This document shows, piece after piece, positions 27,924 through 37,754 of a stretch of DNA of 64,000 nucleotides. The translations under genes and the position numbers were made by a program. Source of the DNA: JBJYIN01 sp046237015. Lineage in GTDB: Bacteria > Pseudomonadota > Gammaproteobacteria > Enterobacterales > Enterobacteriaceae. The stretch is taken from the NCBI RefSeq assembly GCF_046237015.1, contig NZ_JBJYIN010000012.1, positions 62,001 through 126,000 of the forward strand. The letters run 5' to 3'. A model generated the notes under the pieces. That model did no database searches and had not been told where the DNA came from. It worked only from the letters and a program-made list of their open reading frames with translations. Every line of letters begins with the position of its first letter. The stretch's first letter is position 1.

Positions 27924-30110
27924 ATGGCTAAGCTTAATTTAAAAGTAGCCGTTAGTTCAGATGTTACCCACAGTTTTAATACCGAACGTGAAACGATTGA
28001 TATTAAAAATACGTCATTTATTGATGTCTGTGCCGCCGTGCTTTCCTTACAGGATGCAACGTCCGGCATGCTGGATAAGATAGAGAAAACCGCATTCAAC
28101 CTACCGGTTTTCATTGCAGTCAATCAGGGCGAAAATATTCCGGCGAGCGATCTACTGCGCGTCAGCGGCGTTTTCGAATTGAACGACGGTAATGCCGATT
28201 ATTACGGTAAGCAACTGGCGTCCGTAGCCGATAAATACGAAAGCGAACTGCTTCCCCCCTTCTTCGGTCGTCTGGTCGATTACGTAGAACAAGGATATAC
28301 CGCATTTGACTGTCCGGGACACCAGGGAGGACAATTCTTCCGTCGTCATCCTACCGGCCAACAATTCTTTGATTACTTTGGCGAAACACTTTTCCGTTCC
28401 GACCTTTGTAACGCAGATGTGGCAATGGGCGACCTGCTGATTCATGAAGGGGCACCCTGCCTGGCCCAACAGCACGCAGCCAAAGTCTTCAACGCCGATA
28501 AAACCTATTTCGTTCTCAACGGCACATCTTCTTCAAATAAGGTCGTGTTAAACGCACTGTTAAGCCCCGGCGACTTAGTCTTATTTGACCGTAATAACCA
28601 TAAATCAAACCACCATGGCGCACTGATTCAGGCTGGTGCGACACCGGTTTATCTGGAAACAGCTCGTAACCCATTTGGATTTATCGGCGGGATTGACGCT
28701 CATTGCTTTGAAGAGAAATACCTGCGGGAATTGGTTGCAGAAGTCGCCCCTGAACGGAAATCGGAACAGCGTCCTTTCAGACTTGCTGTAATCCAATTAG
28801 GCACCTATGACGGTACCATTTATAACGCACGTCAAGTTGTCGATAAAATCGGCCACCTGTGTGATTACATCCTGTTCGACTCCGCCTGGGTAGGCTACGA
28901 GCAGTTCATTCCAATGATGAACGCCTGTTCCCCTCTGTTGTTGGAACTGAACGAAAACGATCCGGGCATTCTGGTCACTCAGTCCGTACACAAGCAAATG
29001 GCTGGCTTCTCACAAACGTCTCAGATTCATAAAAAAGACAAACATATCAAAGGACAAGCTCGTTACGTTAACCATAAACGTATGAATAATGCCTTTATGA
29101 TGCATGCCTCAACCAGCCCCTTCTACCCACTTTTTGCCGCATTGGATGTTAACGCCAGAATGCACGAAGGCGAAAGCGGGAAGAAAATGTGGATGGAATG
29201 TGTCAAAAACGGGATTGAAACACGTAAATTACTGTTGAAACTCTGTACTCATATCCGTCCCTTTATTCCAACGGAAGTCGATGGACGTAAATGGGAAGAG
29301 TATGAAACAGAAGAAATGGCTAACGACCTGCGTTTCTTCAATTTCGTACCAAATGAACGTTGGCATTCATTTGAAAATTACGAAAAAAATCAGTATTTCG
29401 TCGATCCATGCAAATTAATGCTGACCACTCCGGGCATTGATGTCAAAACCGGGGAATACGAAGCATTTGGTGTACCAGCCACCATTCTGGCTAACTACCT
29501 GCGTGAAAACGGGATTGTACCGGAGAAATGCGATCTTAACTCCATCTTGTTCCTGATGACCCCTGCTGAAGATATGGCAAAAATGCGCCACCTGGTCGCA
29601 TTAATCGCCCAATTCGAGCGCCTGTTAGAAGAAGATGCTCCACTCTCTGACGTGCTTCCCAGCATTTATCGTCACCACGAAGAACGTTATTGTGGTTATA
29701 CCATCCGTCAGCTCTGTCAGGAAATGCACGACCTTTACGTCAGAAATGATGTAAAAACGTTGCAAAAAGAGATGTTCCGTAAAGCTTGCCTTCCACAATC
29801 CGTGATGAATCCGCAGAAAGCCAACGTCGAATTTGTACGTGGCAATGTTGAGCTGGTTGCACTCGCCGATATTGAAGGCCGTATTGCCGCTGAAGGCGCC
29901 CTTCCTTATCCGCCGGGCGTGCTGTGTGTCGTACCGGGAGAACGTTGGAATGGTCCGGTGCAACACTACTTCCTGGCGCTGGAAGAAGGAATTAACCGCC
30001 TGCCAGGTTTCGCACCTGAGCTACAAGGCGTTTATATCCAGGAAGAAGACGGTCGCAAACGCGCTTACGGCTATGTGATCAAAAACGAACCTGTCGGCAG
30101 AAACGCCTGA
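27924..30110 (+). CDS. speF: inducible ornithine decarboxylase SpeF
   Basis: SpeF is a PLP-dependent fold-type I decarboxylase converting ornithine to putrescine and CO2, consuming a proton. It is induced by ornithine and low pH in relatives. The order is an N-terminal response-regulator-like wing domain (about 1-110), the PLP domain with K357 in TQSVHKQMAG and DSAWVGYEQF, and a C-terminal domain. Length is 728 residues. It is about two-thirds identical in appearance to speC at 55030-57186. Pairing with speFL upstream and potE 57 bases downstream identifies it as the inducible form. Confidence 0.97.
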   Translation: MAKLNLKVAVSSDVTHSFNTERETIDIKNTSFIDVCAAVLSLQDATSGMLDKIEKTAFNLPVFIAVNQGENIPASDLLRVSGVFELNDGNADYYGKQLASVADKYESELLPPFFGRLVDYVEQGYTAFDCPGHQGGQFFRRHPTGQQFFDYFGETLFRSDLCNADVAMGDLLIHEGAPCLAQQHAAKVFNADKTYFVLNGTSSSNKVVLNALLSPGDLVLFDRNNHKSNHHGALIQAGATPVYLETARNPFGFIGGIDAHCFEEKYLRELVAEVAPERKSEQRPFRLAVIQLGTYDGTIYNARQVVDKIGHLCDYILFDSAWVGYEQFIPMMNACSPLLLELNENDPGILVTQSVHKQMAGFSQTSQIHKKDKHIKGQARYVNHKRMNNAFMMHASTSPFYPLFAALDVNARMHEGESGKKMWMECVKNGIETRKLLLKLCTHIRPFIPTEVDGRKWEEYETEEMANDLRFFNFVPNERWHSFENYEKNQYFVDPCKLMLTTPGIDVKTGEYEAFGVPATILANYLRENGIVPEKCDLNSILFLMTPAEDMAKMRHLVALIAQFERLLEEDAPLSDVLPSIYRHHEERYCGYTIRQLCQEMHDLYVRNDVKTLQKEMFRKACLPQSVMNPQKANVEFVRGNVELVALADIEGRIAAEGALPYPPGVLCVVPGERWNGPVQHYFLALEEGINRLPGFAPELQGVYIQEEDGRKRAYGYVIKNEPVGRNA

Positions 30111-30167
30111 TCAGAATGATCTCAGCGGAGATCATTTCTCTCCGCTGACCTGTTTGTTAAGGAACAG

Positions 30168-31487
30168 ATGATGAGTAAATCCAGAAATAAAATGAGTGTG
30201 CTACAGCTCACGATTCTGACCGCCGTCAACATGATGGGTTCAGGGATTATCATGTTGCCAACCAAATTAGCTGAAGTGGGGACGATCTCCATCGTTTCCT
30301 GGTTGGTTACGGCTGTGGGTTCAATGGCGCTGGCTTACGCGTTTGCCAAATGCGGGATGTTCAGCCGTAAGAGTGGTGGCATGGGCGGTTATGCCGAATA
30401 TACTTTCGGTAAATCCGGTAATTTCATGGCGAATTATACCTATGGGGTATCGTTGCTGATTGCCAACGTCGCTATTGCCATTTCCGCTGTCGGGTACGGT
30501 ACTGAATTTTTCGAAATCAGTCTAAGCCCGCTCAGCATTGGTCTGGCGACCATTGGCGTATTGTGGATCTGTACGATCCCCAACTTCGCGGGTGCGCGTA
30601 TCACTGGCCAAATCAGTGGTATCACCGTATGGGGGGTAATCATTCCCGTCGCCGGACTATCCATAATCGGCTGGTTCTGGTTCAGCCCTGAATTGTATGT
30701 CGCTTCCTGGAATCCGCATAATGTTCCGACCTTTGAAGCCGTTGGTGCGTCTATTGCGATGACCTTATGGGCATTTTTGGGTATGGAATCAGCATGCGCC
30801 AATTCAGAAGCCGTCGATAATCCAGAAAAGAACGTTCCTATCGCTGTTCTCGGGGGAACGCTGGGCGCTGCCGTTATTTATATTATTTCAACTAACGTCA
30901 TCGCCGGTATCGTACCTAATATGGATCTGGCTAACTCCACTGCGCCTTTCGGTCTGGCTTTCGCACAAATGTTTACGCCGACCGTAGGTAAAATCATCAT
31001 GGCGCTGATGGTCATGTCTTGCTGTGGTTCATTGCTGGGATGGCAGTTTACTATTGCACAGGTATTTAAATCCTCTTCCGATAGCGGTTTCTTCCCGAAA
31101 CTGTTCTCTAAACTCAATAAGTTTGATGCGCCGGTACAAGGCATGTTGGCCATTGTTATTATTCAGTCGCTGTTGTCCTTGCTGACTATCAGCCCATCAC
31201 TGAATAAACAATTCAACGTATTGGTCAATTTGGCTGTTGTGACCAACATCATCCCTTATATCCTCTCCATGGCTGCGGTCTGTATCATCCAGAAACAAGC
31301 TAATGTGGCTAATGGGAAGGCTCGCACCACAAACGCAATTGCATTGGCAGGGGCAATCTATAGTTTCTATGCGTTGTATTCCTCCGGCGAGGAAGCCATG
31401 ATGTATGGGGCTATCGTGACATTCCTGGGCTGGACACTCTATGGACTGGTGTCACCACGATTTGAAATTCCCCACCGTAATACCTGA
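30168..31487 (+). CDS. potE: putrescine-ornithine antiporter PotE
   Basis: PotE is a 12-helix APC-superfamily carrier of the inner membrane that exchanges external ornithine for internal putrescine; with SpeF it forms an acid-resistance cycle. The protein is nearly collinear with E. coli PotE, for example VNMMGSGIIMLPTKLAEVG, RKSGGMGGYAEY, and ALMVMSCCGSLLGWQFT. Length is 439 residues. Two ATG codons are adjacent (30168 and 30171) behind AAGGA; either may be used. It forms an operon with speF and ends at a bidirectional terminator. Confidence 0.97.
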   Translation: MMSKSRNKMSVLQLTILTAVNMMGSGIIMLPTKLAEVGTISIVSWLVTAVGSMALAYAFAKCGMFSRKSGGMGGYAEYTFGKSGNFMANYTYGVSLLIANVAIAISAVGYGTEFFEISLSPLSIGLATIGVLWICTIPNFAGARITGQISGITVWGVIIPVAGLSIIGWFWFSPELYVASWNPHNVPTFEAVGASIAMTLWAFLGMESACANSEAVDNPEKNVPIAVLGGTLGAAVIYIISTNVIAGIVPNMDLANSTAPFGLAFAQMFTPTVGKIIMALMVMSCCGSLLGWQFTIAQVFKSSSDSGFFPKLFSKLNKFDAPVQGMLAIVIIQSLLSLLTISPSLNKQFNVLVNLAVVTNIIPYILSMAAVCIIQKQANVANGKARTTNAIALAGAIYSFYALYSSGEEAMMYGAIVTFLGWTLYGLVSPRFEIPHRNT

Positions 31488-31530
31488 GTGCCTCATTCGG
31501 TGAAACCATAAACGAGGCGAAAGGGATATC

Positions 31531-31560
31531 AAAAAAATGGCCGCAAACGCGGCCATTTTT
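31531..31560. terminator. bidirectional terminator between potE and thyA
   Basis: ATGGCCGC-AAAC-GCGGCCAT forms an 8-bp GC-rich stem flanked by seven A residues on one side and five T on the other. It serves the convergent potE and thyA transcripts. Confidence 0.92.
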
Positions 31561-31575
31561 CATCTAAGTTGCCAA

Positions 31576-32370
31576 TCAAATGGCTACTGGCGCTTTAATC
31601 GCCGGATGAGGATCGTAACCTTCAATCTCAAAATCTTCGAAACGATAATCAAATAACGTATCTGGCCGACGCTTAATGACCAACTTTGGCAACGCACGCG
31701 GTTCACGGCTTAATTGCAGGTGAGTCTGATCCATATGATTGTTATAAAGATGCGTATCTCCCCCTGTCCAAACAAAGTCACCCACCGCCAAATCACACTG
31801 TTGTGCCACCATATGCACTAACAATGCGTAACTGGCGATATTGAATGGCAACCCCAGGAACACATCACACGAACGCTGGTATAACTGGCAGGATAATTTA
31901 CCGTCGGCCACATAGAACTGAAAAAAAGCATGGCACGGCGCCAACGCCATTTTATCTAACTCACCGACGTTCCATGCCGATACAATGATACGACGTGAAT
32001 CTGGATCCTGTTTCAACTGCGTAAGTACGTTTTTTAGCTGGTCGATTTGGCGACCATCGGCAGCCCCCCACGATCGCCACTGTTTCCCGTATACCGGGCC
32101 AAGATCGCCGTTCTCATCCGCCCACTCATCCCAAATGCTCACCTTATTCTCATGCAAATACGCAACATTGGTATCGCCATTCAGGAACCACAGCAGTTCA
32201 TGGATAATGGAACGCAGATGACAGCGTTTGGTTGTGACCAGTGGAAAACCTTCCTGTAAATTGAAACGCATCTGATGACCGAAAATCGAGCGGGTGCCAG
32301 TGCCGGTACGGTCCGCCTTCGGCGTTCCCTCATCCAACACTTTTTTCATCAGATCCAGATACTGTTTCAT
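31576..32370 (-). CDS. thyA: thymidylate synthase
   Basis: ThyA methylates dUMP to dTMP with methylene-tetrahydrofolate, the only de novo thymidylate route in these bacteria. Length is exactly 264 residues, as in E. coli. The nucleophile C146 is in LAPCHAFFQFYV. The phosphate-binding DSRRIIVSAWN and the folate-binding C-terminus HPAIKAPVAI are intact. It lies 46 bases downstream of lgt on the same strand, the conserved lgt-thyA operon. In E. coli ppdA follows directly; here speFL-speF-potE intervenes. Confidence 0.98.
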   Translation of the reverse strand: MKQYLDLMKKVLDEGTPKADRTGTGTRSIFGHQMRFNLQEGFPLVTTKRCHLRSIIHELLWFLNGDTNVAYLHENKVSIWDEWADENGDLGPVYGKQWRSWGAADGRQIDQLKNVLTQLKQDPDSRRIIVSAWNVGELDKMALAPCHAFFQFYVADGKLSCQLYQRSCDVFLGLPFNIASYALLVHMVAQQCDLAVGDFVWTGGDTHLYNNHMDQTHLQLSREPRALPKLVIKRRPDTLFDYRFEDFEIEGYDPHPAIKAPVAI

Positions 32371-32416
32371 ACTACCTCACCACAAAGATTAAATAATGAC
32401 GACCGACCATGACCGA

Positions 32417-33277
32417 TTATGCCGACTTACGACGATACGCCCACATCATCATCAGAACGCCAGCGATCACCATCGGTAAAGAAAGAATTTGCCCCATACT
32501 AATGACATCACCGAACAGCCCCAACTGTGCATCCGGCTGGCGGAAGAATTCCGAAATAATTCGAAACGTGCCGTAACCAATCAGGAAAAGCCCTGAAACG
32601 CTCCCCATCGGACGGGGTTTACGAATAAACAGGTTCAAAAGAATAAACAGCAGCACACCTTCGAGTAGCATTTGATACAGTTGGGAAGGGTGTCTTGGCA
32701 GCATACCGTATTGATTGAAAATCTCCTGCCACTGGGGATTACTGACCGCCAGTTCCAGATCTTCACTCCGTGATCCAGGAAACAACATCGCCCAAGGTGT
32801 ACTGGTTGTCACTCTTCCCCACAGTTCACCGTTAATAAAGTTGCCAAGACGCCCTGCGCCCAAGCCAAAGGGGATCAGCGGAGCAATAAAATCTGACACT
32901 TGGAAAAAATGGCGTTTTGTTCTCCGTGCGAACCACAACATCACGCAAATCACACCGACTAAACCACCGTGGAACGACATACCGCCATCCCAGACTTTAA
33001 ACAGATAGAGGGGATTTTCCAGGAACGAAGGGAACGCATAAAACAGGACATAGCCCAGACGTCCGCCAACAAAGACGCCGAGAAATCCCATATAAAGCAG
33101 GTTTTCGACTTCATCTTTTTTCCAGCCACTGCCTGGTTTGTTCGCCCGCCGCCCCGCCAACCACATGGCAAACACAAAACCAACCAAATACATCAATCCA
33201 TACCAGTGCAGCGCCACCGGGCCGATTGAAAAAATCACTGGATCAAACTGAGGAAACGCCAGATAGCTCGTCGTCAT
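32417..33277 (-). CDS. lgt: phosphatidylglycerol-prolipoprotein diacylglyceryl transferase
   Basis: Lgt is the essential inner-membrane enzyme that adds diacylglycerol to the lipobox cysteine of prolipoproteins, the first step of lipoprotein maturation. Seven hydrophobic segments are present. The Lgt signature GLGAGRLGNFINGELWGR lies near residue 145, with its essential Arg/Asn/Glu residues. The N-terminal VALHWYGLMYLVGF and the HGG in SFHGGLVG are also typical. Length is 286 residues, near E. coli (291). It is upstream of thyA in one operon. Confidence 0.97.
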   Translation of the reverse strand: MTTSYLAFPQFDPVIFSIGPVALHWYGLMYLVGFVFAMWLAGRRANKPGSGWKKDEVENLLYMGFLGVFVGGRLGYVLFYAFPSFLENPLYLFKVWDGGMSFHGGLVGVICVMLWFARRTKRHFFQVSDFIAPLIPFGLGAGRLGNFINGELWGRVTTSTPWAMLFPGSRSEDLELAVSNPQWQEIFNQYGMLPRHPSQLYQMLLEGVLLFILLNLFIRKPRPMGSVSGLFLIGYGTFRIISEFFRQPDAQLGLFGDVISMGQILSLPMVIAGVLMMMWAYRRKSA

Positions 33278-33454
33278 CGTTCACCACATATTATGTTGTA
33301 TTGTCCCCCGCCAACTGGGGGTATTCCTAAGCCAAGGCAGGAATATCGTCCTTTCCTGCAAACTGCGGCAGCGAATCATAGCATAGCGCATCGAGTCCGG
33401 TGGTTACCCTGGAGGGAAAAGATCTGTAAAGTCATTCGTTAACATTGAAAAAAA

Positions 33455-35701
33455 TCAACGACCGCCGCGGATCAAACCGCCCAGCCCTCGCTCTTCAACG
33501 AAAAGGGATGCCCACTGTCTGACCTCGCTAGCGGTTCGCGCACTCAACAATTTTTGCACCAGCGCTTCCGCATCCGATAGCGAAATTTGTCTCAGCAGAT
33601 ATTTAATACGCGCAACGCTACGGCCATTCATACTTAACGTTCGATAACCAAGACCGGTCAGCACCAGTGCTCCCAACGCTTCACCCGCCATTTCACCGCA
33701 TACGGAAAGCGCAATATCATAACGCTGGCATTCGGTGGCAATGAGGTTCAATGCACGCAGCATGGCGGGATGAAGACTGTCATACAAGGACGCGACATGT
33801 GCATTGTTGCGATCAACAGCCAGTAGATATTGAGTGAGATCGTTCGACCCAACCGAGACAAAATCGATACGGGAAGCCAAATGCTGCAACAGAAAAATCA
33901 TGGACGGCACCTCAACCATGATGCCAACCCGTGGCTTAGGTTGCGGACTCCCTAACATTTCTTCCACTTCCGCCGAAGCCTGATCGATCAGGCGACGCGC
34001 TTCATCGATCTCATCCAGACTGCTGATCATCGGCAACAGAATATTCAGATTGCCAAACTTTGCATTTGCCCGCAGCATGGCCCGAACCTGAATCAGGAAG
34101 ATCTCCGGTTGATCGAGCGTGATACGAATACCACGCCAGCCAAGACACGGGTTATCTTCGCTAATAGGCAGGTAAGGCAATGGCTTATCCGCACCAATAT
34201 CCAGCGTACGCAGCATGACCTGACGCGTAGGATAGAGTTGCAACATGCTTTGGTATTGCGCCGTTTGCTCTTCTTCAGAAGGAAAGCCACTCTGTAACAT
34301 GAACGGAATTTCCGTACGGTACAATCCGACGCCATCTACCTGATTAATAAATCGTTTCTCATGTTCTGCACTCAACCCCGCATTCAACATCACCTGAATA
34401 CGTTCCCCGCTTTTCAGGATAGCCGGGCTCTCCATATCCCCTTCGGCTAAGCGGGTAAGCTCATTCTCTTCAACCAGAAGACGCTGGTATTCCTGCACCA
34501 GCACAGGTTCGGGATCAACCAGCAACTCGCCACGATAACCATCAATAATCAGCAAACGTTGATGAAGCCATTCAGGCTGAATATCCGCACCGACCAGCGT
34601 CGGAATACCCATTGCCCGCACCAGAATCGCCGCATGAGAATTCGCCGCGCCGTCATACACAACGACCCCGGCAAGGCGCTCCGGCGGAAGCTCAGCCAAC
34701 AGCGTCGCCGTCAACTCATCGGCAACGAGAATAAAACGTTCAGGCCACTGACTGATACTTTGCGCATTGTCATCCAGATGAAACAGCAAGCGCTGACCGA
34801 GCGCACGAAAATCGCCCGCCCGTTCACGCAGGTAAGTATCTTGCAAATGAGAGAACTGAGCGGCAAAACGTTCAATGACCAATTTGACGGCCCATTCCGC
34901 CGCATTGCCGGTATCCACCTCCTGAAACAATTCTCGCTTCAGGCGCGCATCATTCAGCAGGTGGGAATACAAATCAAAAATGGCAGCGCTTTCTTTTTGA
35001 GCACTGGCATTAAAACGCTTGCTAAAACGCCGAAACTCCGCCGTTGCATCCTCTAACGCCTGCGTTAACCGGGAACGTTCACGTTCGCTATCCAGACTCG
35101 ATGCGGGAAACACCTGCTCCAGAGAAGGCTGGCTGCAATCCTGCCAGCCTGGCGCGATCGCCACGCCAGATGCCGCGACCAACGCGTTGATACGAGTCTG
35201 ACGATACTGACCAAACAACGTTTTTATCTGAGAGAGAGAAAGGATCGCGGCCATCTGCGTCGCCAGCGTAACCATGAATGACTCTTCATTTTTGTCAAAC
35301 TGGCGATGCTCACGCTGTTGAACGACCAACACGCCTAGCAACTGACGACGATGGATAATAGGAACGCCGAGGAAAGATCGGAAATGTTGCTCTTTTACCG
35401 CAGGGATATATTTAAAACTGGGGTGTGTGCGGGCATCGGCCAGATTGATCGGCTCGGCACGCTGTCCAACCAAACCGACCACTCCTTGCCCAAAGGCTAA
35501 TGTGACGGTACGACCACGAGGCTTCTTTAAACCGCGTGTCGCCATCAGGTAATAGCATTGATGATCGTGATCGGCCAGATAAATCGAACAGACTTCCGTG
35601 TCCATTGCCTGACAAGTTTCATCGACCAGAATGTCCAGAGCATCATTAAGGCGAGCCGTTGCGGCTACTTTTTCGACAATTTCTCGCAAGCGCGTGAGCA
35701 T
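33455..35701 (-). CDS. ptsP: PTS-Ntr enzyme I (phosphoenolpyruvate-protein phosphotransferase)
   Basis: PtsP transfers phosphate from PEP to NPr in the nitrogen-related PTS, which controls potassium and nitrogen responses. A GAF sensor domain (about residues 1-150) precedes the enzyme I region. The phosphorylated histidine is H356 in NSHAAILVRAMGIPT, the same number as in E. coli. The PEP-binding C-terminal barrel keeps SVGSNDLTQYLLAVDR and the active-site Cys in SVCGEMAGE. Length is 748 residues. rppH ends 10 bases upstream, giving the usual rppH-ptsP operon. Confidence 0.97.
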   Translation of the reverse strand: MLTRLREIVEKVAATARLNDALDILVDETCQAMDTEVCSIYLADHDHQCYYLMATRGLKKPRGRTVTLAFGQGVVGLVGQRAEPINLADARTHPSFKYIPAVKEQHFRSFLGVPIIHRRQLLGVLVVQQREHRQFDKNEESFMVTLATQMAAILSLSQIKTLFGQYRQTRINALVAASGVAIAPGWQDCSQPSLEQVFPASSLDSERERSRLTQALEDATAEFRRFSKRFNASAQKESAAIFDLYSHLLNDARLKRELFQEVDTGNAAEWAVKLVIERFAAQFSHLQDTYLRERAGDFRALGQRLLFHLDDNAQSISQWPERFILVADELTATLLAELPPERLAGVVVYDGAANSHAAILVRAMGIPTLVGADIQPEWLHQRLLIIDGYRGELLVDPEPVLVQEYQRLLVEENELTRLAEGDMESPAILKSGERIQVMLNAGLSAEHEKRFINQVDGVGLYRTEIPFMLQSGFPSEEEQTAQYQSMLQLYPTRQVMLRTLDIGADKPLPYLPISEDNPCLGWRGIRITLDQPEIFLIQVRAMLRANAKFGNLNILLPMISSLDEIDEARRLIDQASAEVEEMLGSPQPKPRVGIMVEVPSMIFLLQHLASRIDFVSVGSNDLTQYLLAVDRNNAHVASLYDSLHPAMLRALNLIATECQRYDIALSVCGEMAGEALGALVLTGLGYRTLSMNGRSVARIKYLLRQISLSDAEALVQKLLSARTASEVRQWASLFVEERGLGGLIRGGR

Positions 35702-35711
35702 GATGCCTTAA

Positions 35712-36245
35712 TTACCCTCTTTTTCGTCGAGGACCGGACGGAGGTACCATCCGCGCCGCCGCACTCTCCTGAAGTTGTATCACCGGGCTGATAAATTCTT
35801 TCATCACACGACGGTAAACGTCACGCTTAAAAGACACAACCTGACGAACCGGATACCAATAACTGACCCAACGCCAACCATCAAACTCAGGTGTACCGCT
35901 GCTTTGCATATTGATATCAGACTCATTACACATCAGTTGTAACAGGAACCATTTTTGCTTTTGGCCAATACAGACCGGTTTAGTATCCCAACGCACCAAA
36001 CGTTTCGGTAATTTATAGCGTAGCCAGTTGCGGGTAGATGCCAAAACTCGGACATCTTTTTTCTTCAACCCCACTTCTTCAAACAGCTCACGAAACATCG
36101 CCTGCTCGGCGCTCTCACCGGGATTAATTCCCCCTTGAGGGAACTGCCAGGAGTGTTGACCGTAACGACGAGCCCACAAGACCTGCCCCTGCCGATTACA
36201 AATTACGATACCCACATTCGGGCGGTAGCCATCATCATCGATCAC
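35712..36245 (-). CDS. rppH: RNA pyrophosphohydrolase RppH
   Basis: RppH removes pyrophosphate from 5'-triphosphorylated mRNA, triggering RNase E-dependent decay. The Nudix box occupies residues 38-60 (GGINPGESAEQAMFRELFEE start), with metal-binding E53, E56 and E57. The N-terminus MIDDDGYRPNVGIVICN is typical of the enterobacterial enzyme. Length is 177 residues. It is first in the rppH-ptsP operon, and its promoter shares the spacer that holds the clustered DnaA boxes. Confidence 0.97.
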   Translation of the reverse strand: MIDDDGYRPNVGIVICNRQGQVLWARRYGQHSWQFPQGGINPGESAEQAMFRELFEEVGLKKKDVRVLASTRNWLRYKLPKRLVRWDTKPVCIGQKQKWFLLQLMCNESDINMQSSGTPEFDGWRWVSYWYPVRQVVSFKRDVYRRVMKEFISPVIQLQESAAARMVPPSGPRRKRG

Positions 36246-36533
36246 CGGACTACCTCGATAAACTTTAAATGCAAAGATGACCTGATTGTTTCACACTCGC
36301 GGCAGGCGGTAAACCACTGCTTGGTACGGTTATCACTCTAATAAAAGAGAGATAACCCACAGATTGAACCAAAGTTATAAACATGTGTGAACGGATAATC
36401 ACGGTTTATTCACTATTTCTGTGGACATCTTTGTGCAGAACCCATGAAAAAGTGAGTAAAACTCATTTTATATAGATAGAAAATCACTATTCACTTAAAA
36501 AAATAGTGATTATTTTTCATTACATTAAGCCAA

Positions 36534-36797
36534 TTGTTCACAGTAATATCACTGAAAAAAATCGCTATTGAATGATGGTCAACATAACGCTGGTGAAAGA
36601 TCGTGCTATGCCGATTTTATCCACAGACGCGATGGTAACATCAGATAATAAATGAGCAAAAACAGCAAAAAACCGTGACGTCAAGGCTGTAAATCGAACC
36701 AGTAATCTATCTTCATGCCGGTTATCCAAGAAATCTGTGGATAACCTAGTGTAAGATCCTGTTCATTGTTGGTTTCTACACGTGCACAATTTACACA
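36534..36797. other. probable DARS2 locus: cluster of DnaA boxes between rppH and mutH
   Basis: The rppH-mutH spacer (36246-36943) has no gene but contains two perfect DnaA boxes: TTATCCACA at 36617-36625 on + and TGTGGATAA at 36736-36744 on -. The second forms a head-to-head pair with TTATCCAAG at 36722-36730, five bases apart. Near-boxes are TTGTTCACA (36534-36542) and ATTTACACA (36789-36797), with weaker ones at 36353-36361, 36420-36428 and 36432-36440. E. coli DARS2, which regenerates ATP-DnaA, lies in this same ygdP(rppH)-mutH spacer. IHF and Fis sites could not be assigned. Confidence 0.75.
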
Positions 36798-36943
36798 ACA
36801 CGGTTCGACCTGCTTCTACGCAATGAAAAAAAACGCTATGAATCATGCTATTATTAACTTTCTCGGTCGCCGATCGGGCAATAGGTTCATGTTTCTCACC
36901 CGCTGTATTTTTTTTGAGCGGAAAATATCAGGTTAGGCACGCT

Positions 36944-37639
36944 ATGCATTCACCGTCCGTTTTTATTGCCCCCCCCCATAATGAACAGGAATTGCTCCTG
37001 CGTGCCCAGTCGCTTGCAGGATACAATCTGGCTGAGCTGGCCTGTATTGCACAGTTACCACTACCTGCTAACCTGAAGCGAGATAAAGGCTGGATTGGCA
37101 TCCTGCTGGAACGTTTTCTGGGAGCCAGCGCAGGCAGTAAACCTGAACAGGACTTCCCCGATATCGGTATTGAACTGAAAACCATCCCTATCGATGAACA
37201 AGGTCGCCCACTGGAAACAACGTTTGTCTGTGTCGCGCCCTTAACCGGAAATAGCGGCGTTACCTGGGAAAGCAGTCATGTCAGGCATAAACTGGCGCGT
37301 GTGCTGTGGATCCCGGTTGAGGGTTTGCGATCAATTCCGTTAGGTGAACGTCGGATCGGGACACCGCTCATTTGGAGCCCAAGTGAAGAAGAAGAACGTC
37401 AACTTCGCGGTGACTGGGAAGAACTGATGGACTTAATTGTGCTGGGAAAGGTCGAAAGCATCACGGCTCGTCATGGAGAAGTGCTGCAATTACGCCCCAA
37501 AGCAGCCAATAGCCGTGCGCTGACGGAAGCCATTGGCGAATTTGGTCAACCGATCATGACGCTACCACGCGGGTTTTACCTGAAAAAAACCTTTACTGCT
37601 CCTCTGCTGGCACGTCACTTTTCTCTTGATAATCAATGA
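36944..37639 (+). CDS. mutH: DNA mismatch repair endonuclease MutH
   Basis: MutH nicks the unmethylated strand at hemimethylated GATC sites once activated by MutS-MutL, giving strand discrimination. The catalytic triad D70, E77 and K79 is in DFPDIGIELKT, at exactly the E. coli numbers when the ATG at 36944 is used. An upstream start at 36845 would add 33 residues with no family support. AGG lies about seven bases before the chosen ATG. Length is 231 residues against 229 in E. coli. It is followed by ygdQ, as in E. coli. Confidence 0.97.
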   Translation: MHSPSVFIAPPHNEQELLLRAQSLAGYNLAELACIAQLPLPANLKRDKGWIGILLERFLGASAGSKPEQDFPDIGIELKTIPIDEQGRPLETTFVCVAPLTGNSGVTWESSHVRHKLARVLWIPVEGLRSIPLGERRIGTPLIWSPSEEEERQLRGDWEELMDLIVLGKVESITARHGEVLQLRPKAANSRALTEAIGEFGQPIMTLPRGFYLKKTFTAPLLARHFSLDNQ

Positions 37640-37689
37640 AATTAAGAGAAAAAAGAGGAAGAAATAGCCACCGCCGACCATACTTTCAC

Positions 37690-37720
37690 TTGCCTGCCTA
37701 CTCATGTAGCGGCGTATAAT
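37690..37720 (+). promoter_or_regulatory. candidate ygdQ promoter
   Basis: TTGCCT (37690-37695) and a perfect TATAAT (37715-37720) are 19 bases apart, longer than ideal. The start would fall near 37727, about 28 bases before the ygdQ ATG. Confidence 0.5.
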
Positions 37721-37754
37721 ACTGTTTACGTTTCGTTTAAGGTGTATTGATATA

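Noticed and set aside
34559..35056. A 165-codon open frame on the plus strand
   Set aside because: It is antisense to ptsP, whose family identity and catalytic residues are certain; no sign of an independent protein.
37640..37754. A yybP-ykoY manganese riboswitch before the TerC-family gene
   Set aside because: The 115-base spacer is too short and lacks the conserved helical core; a plain promoter fits better.
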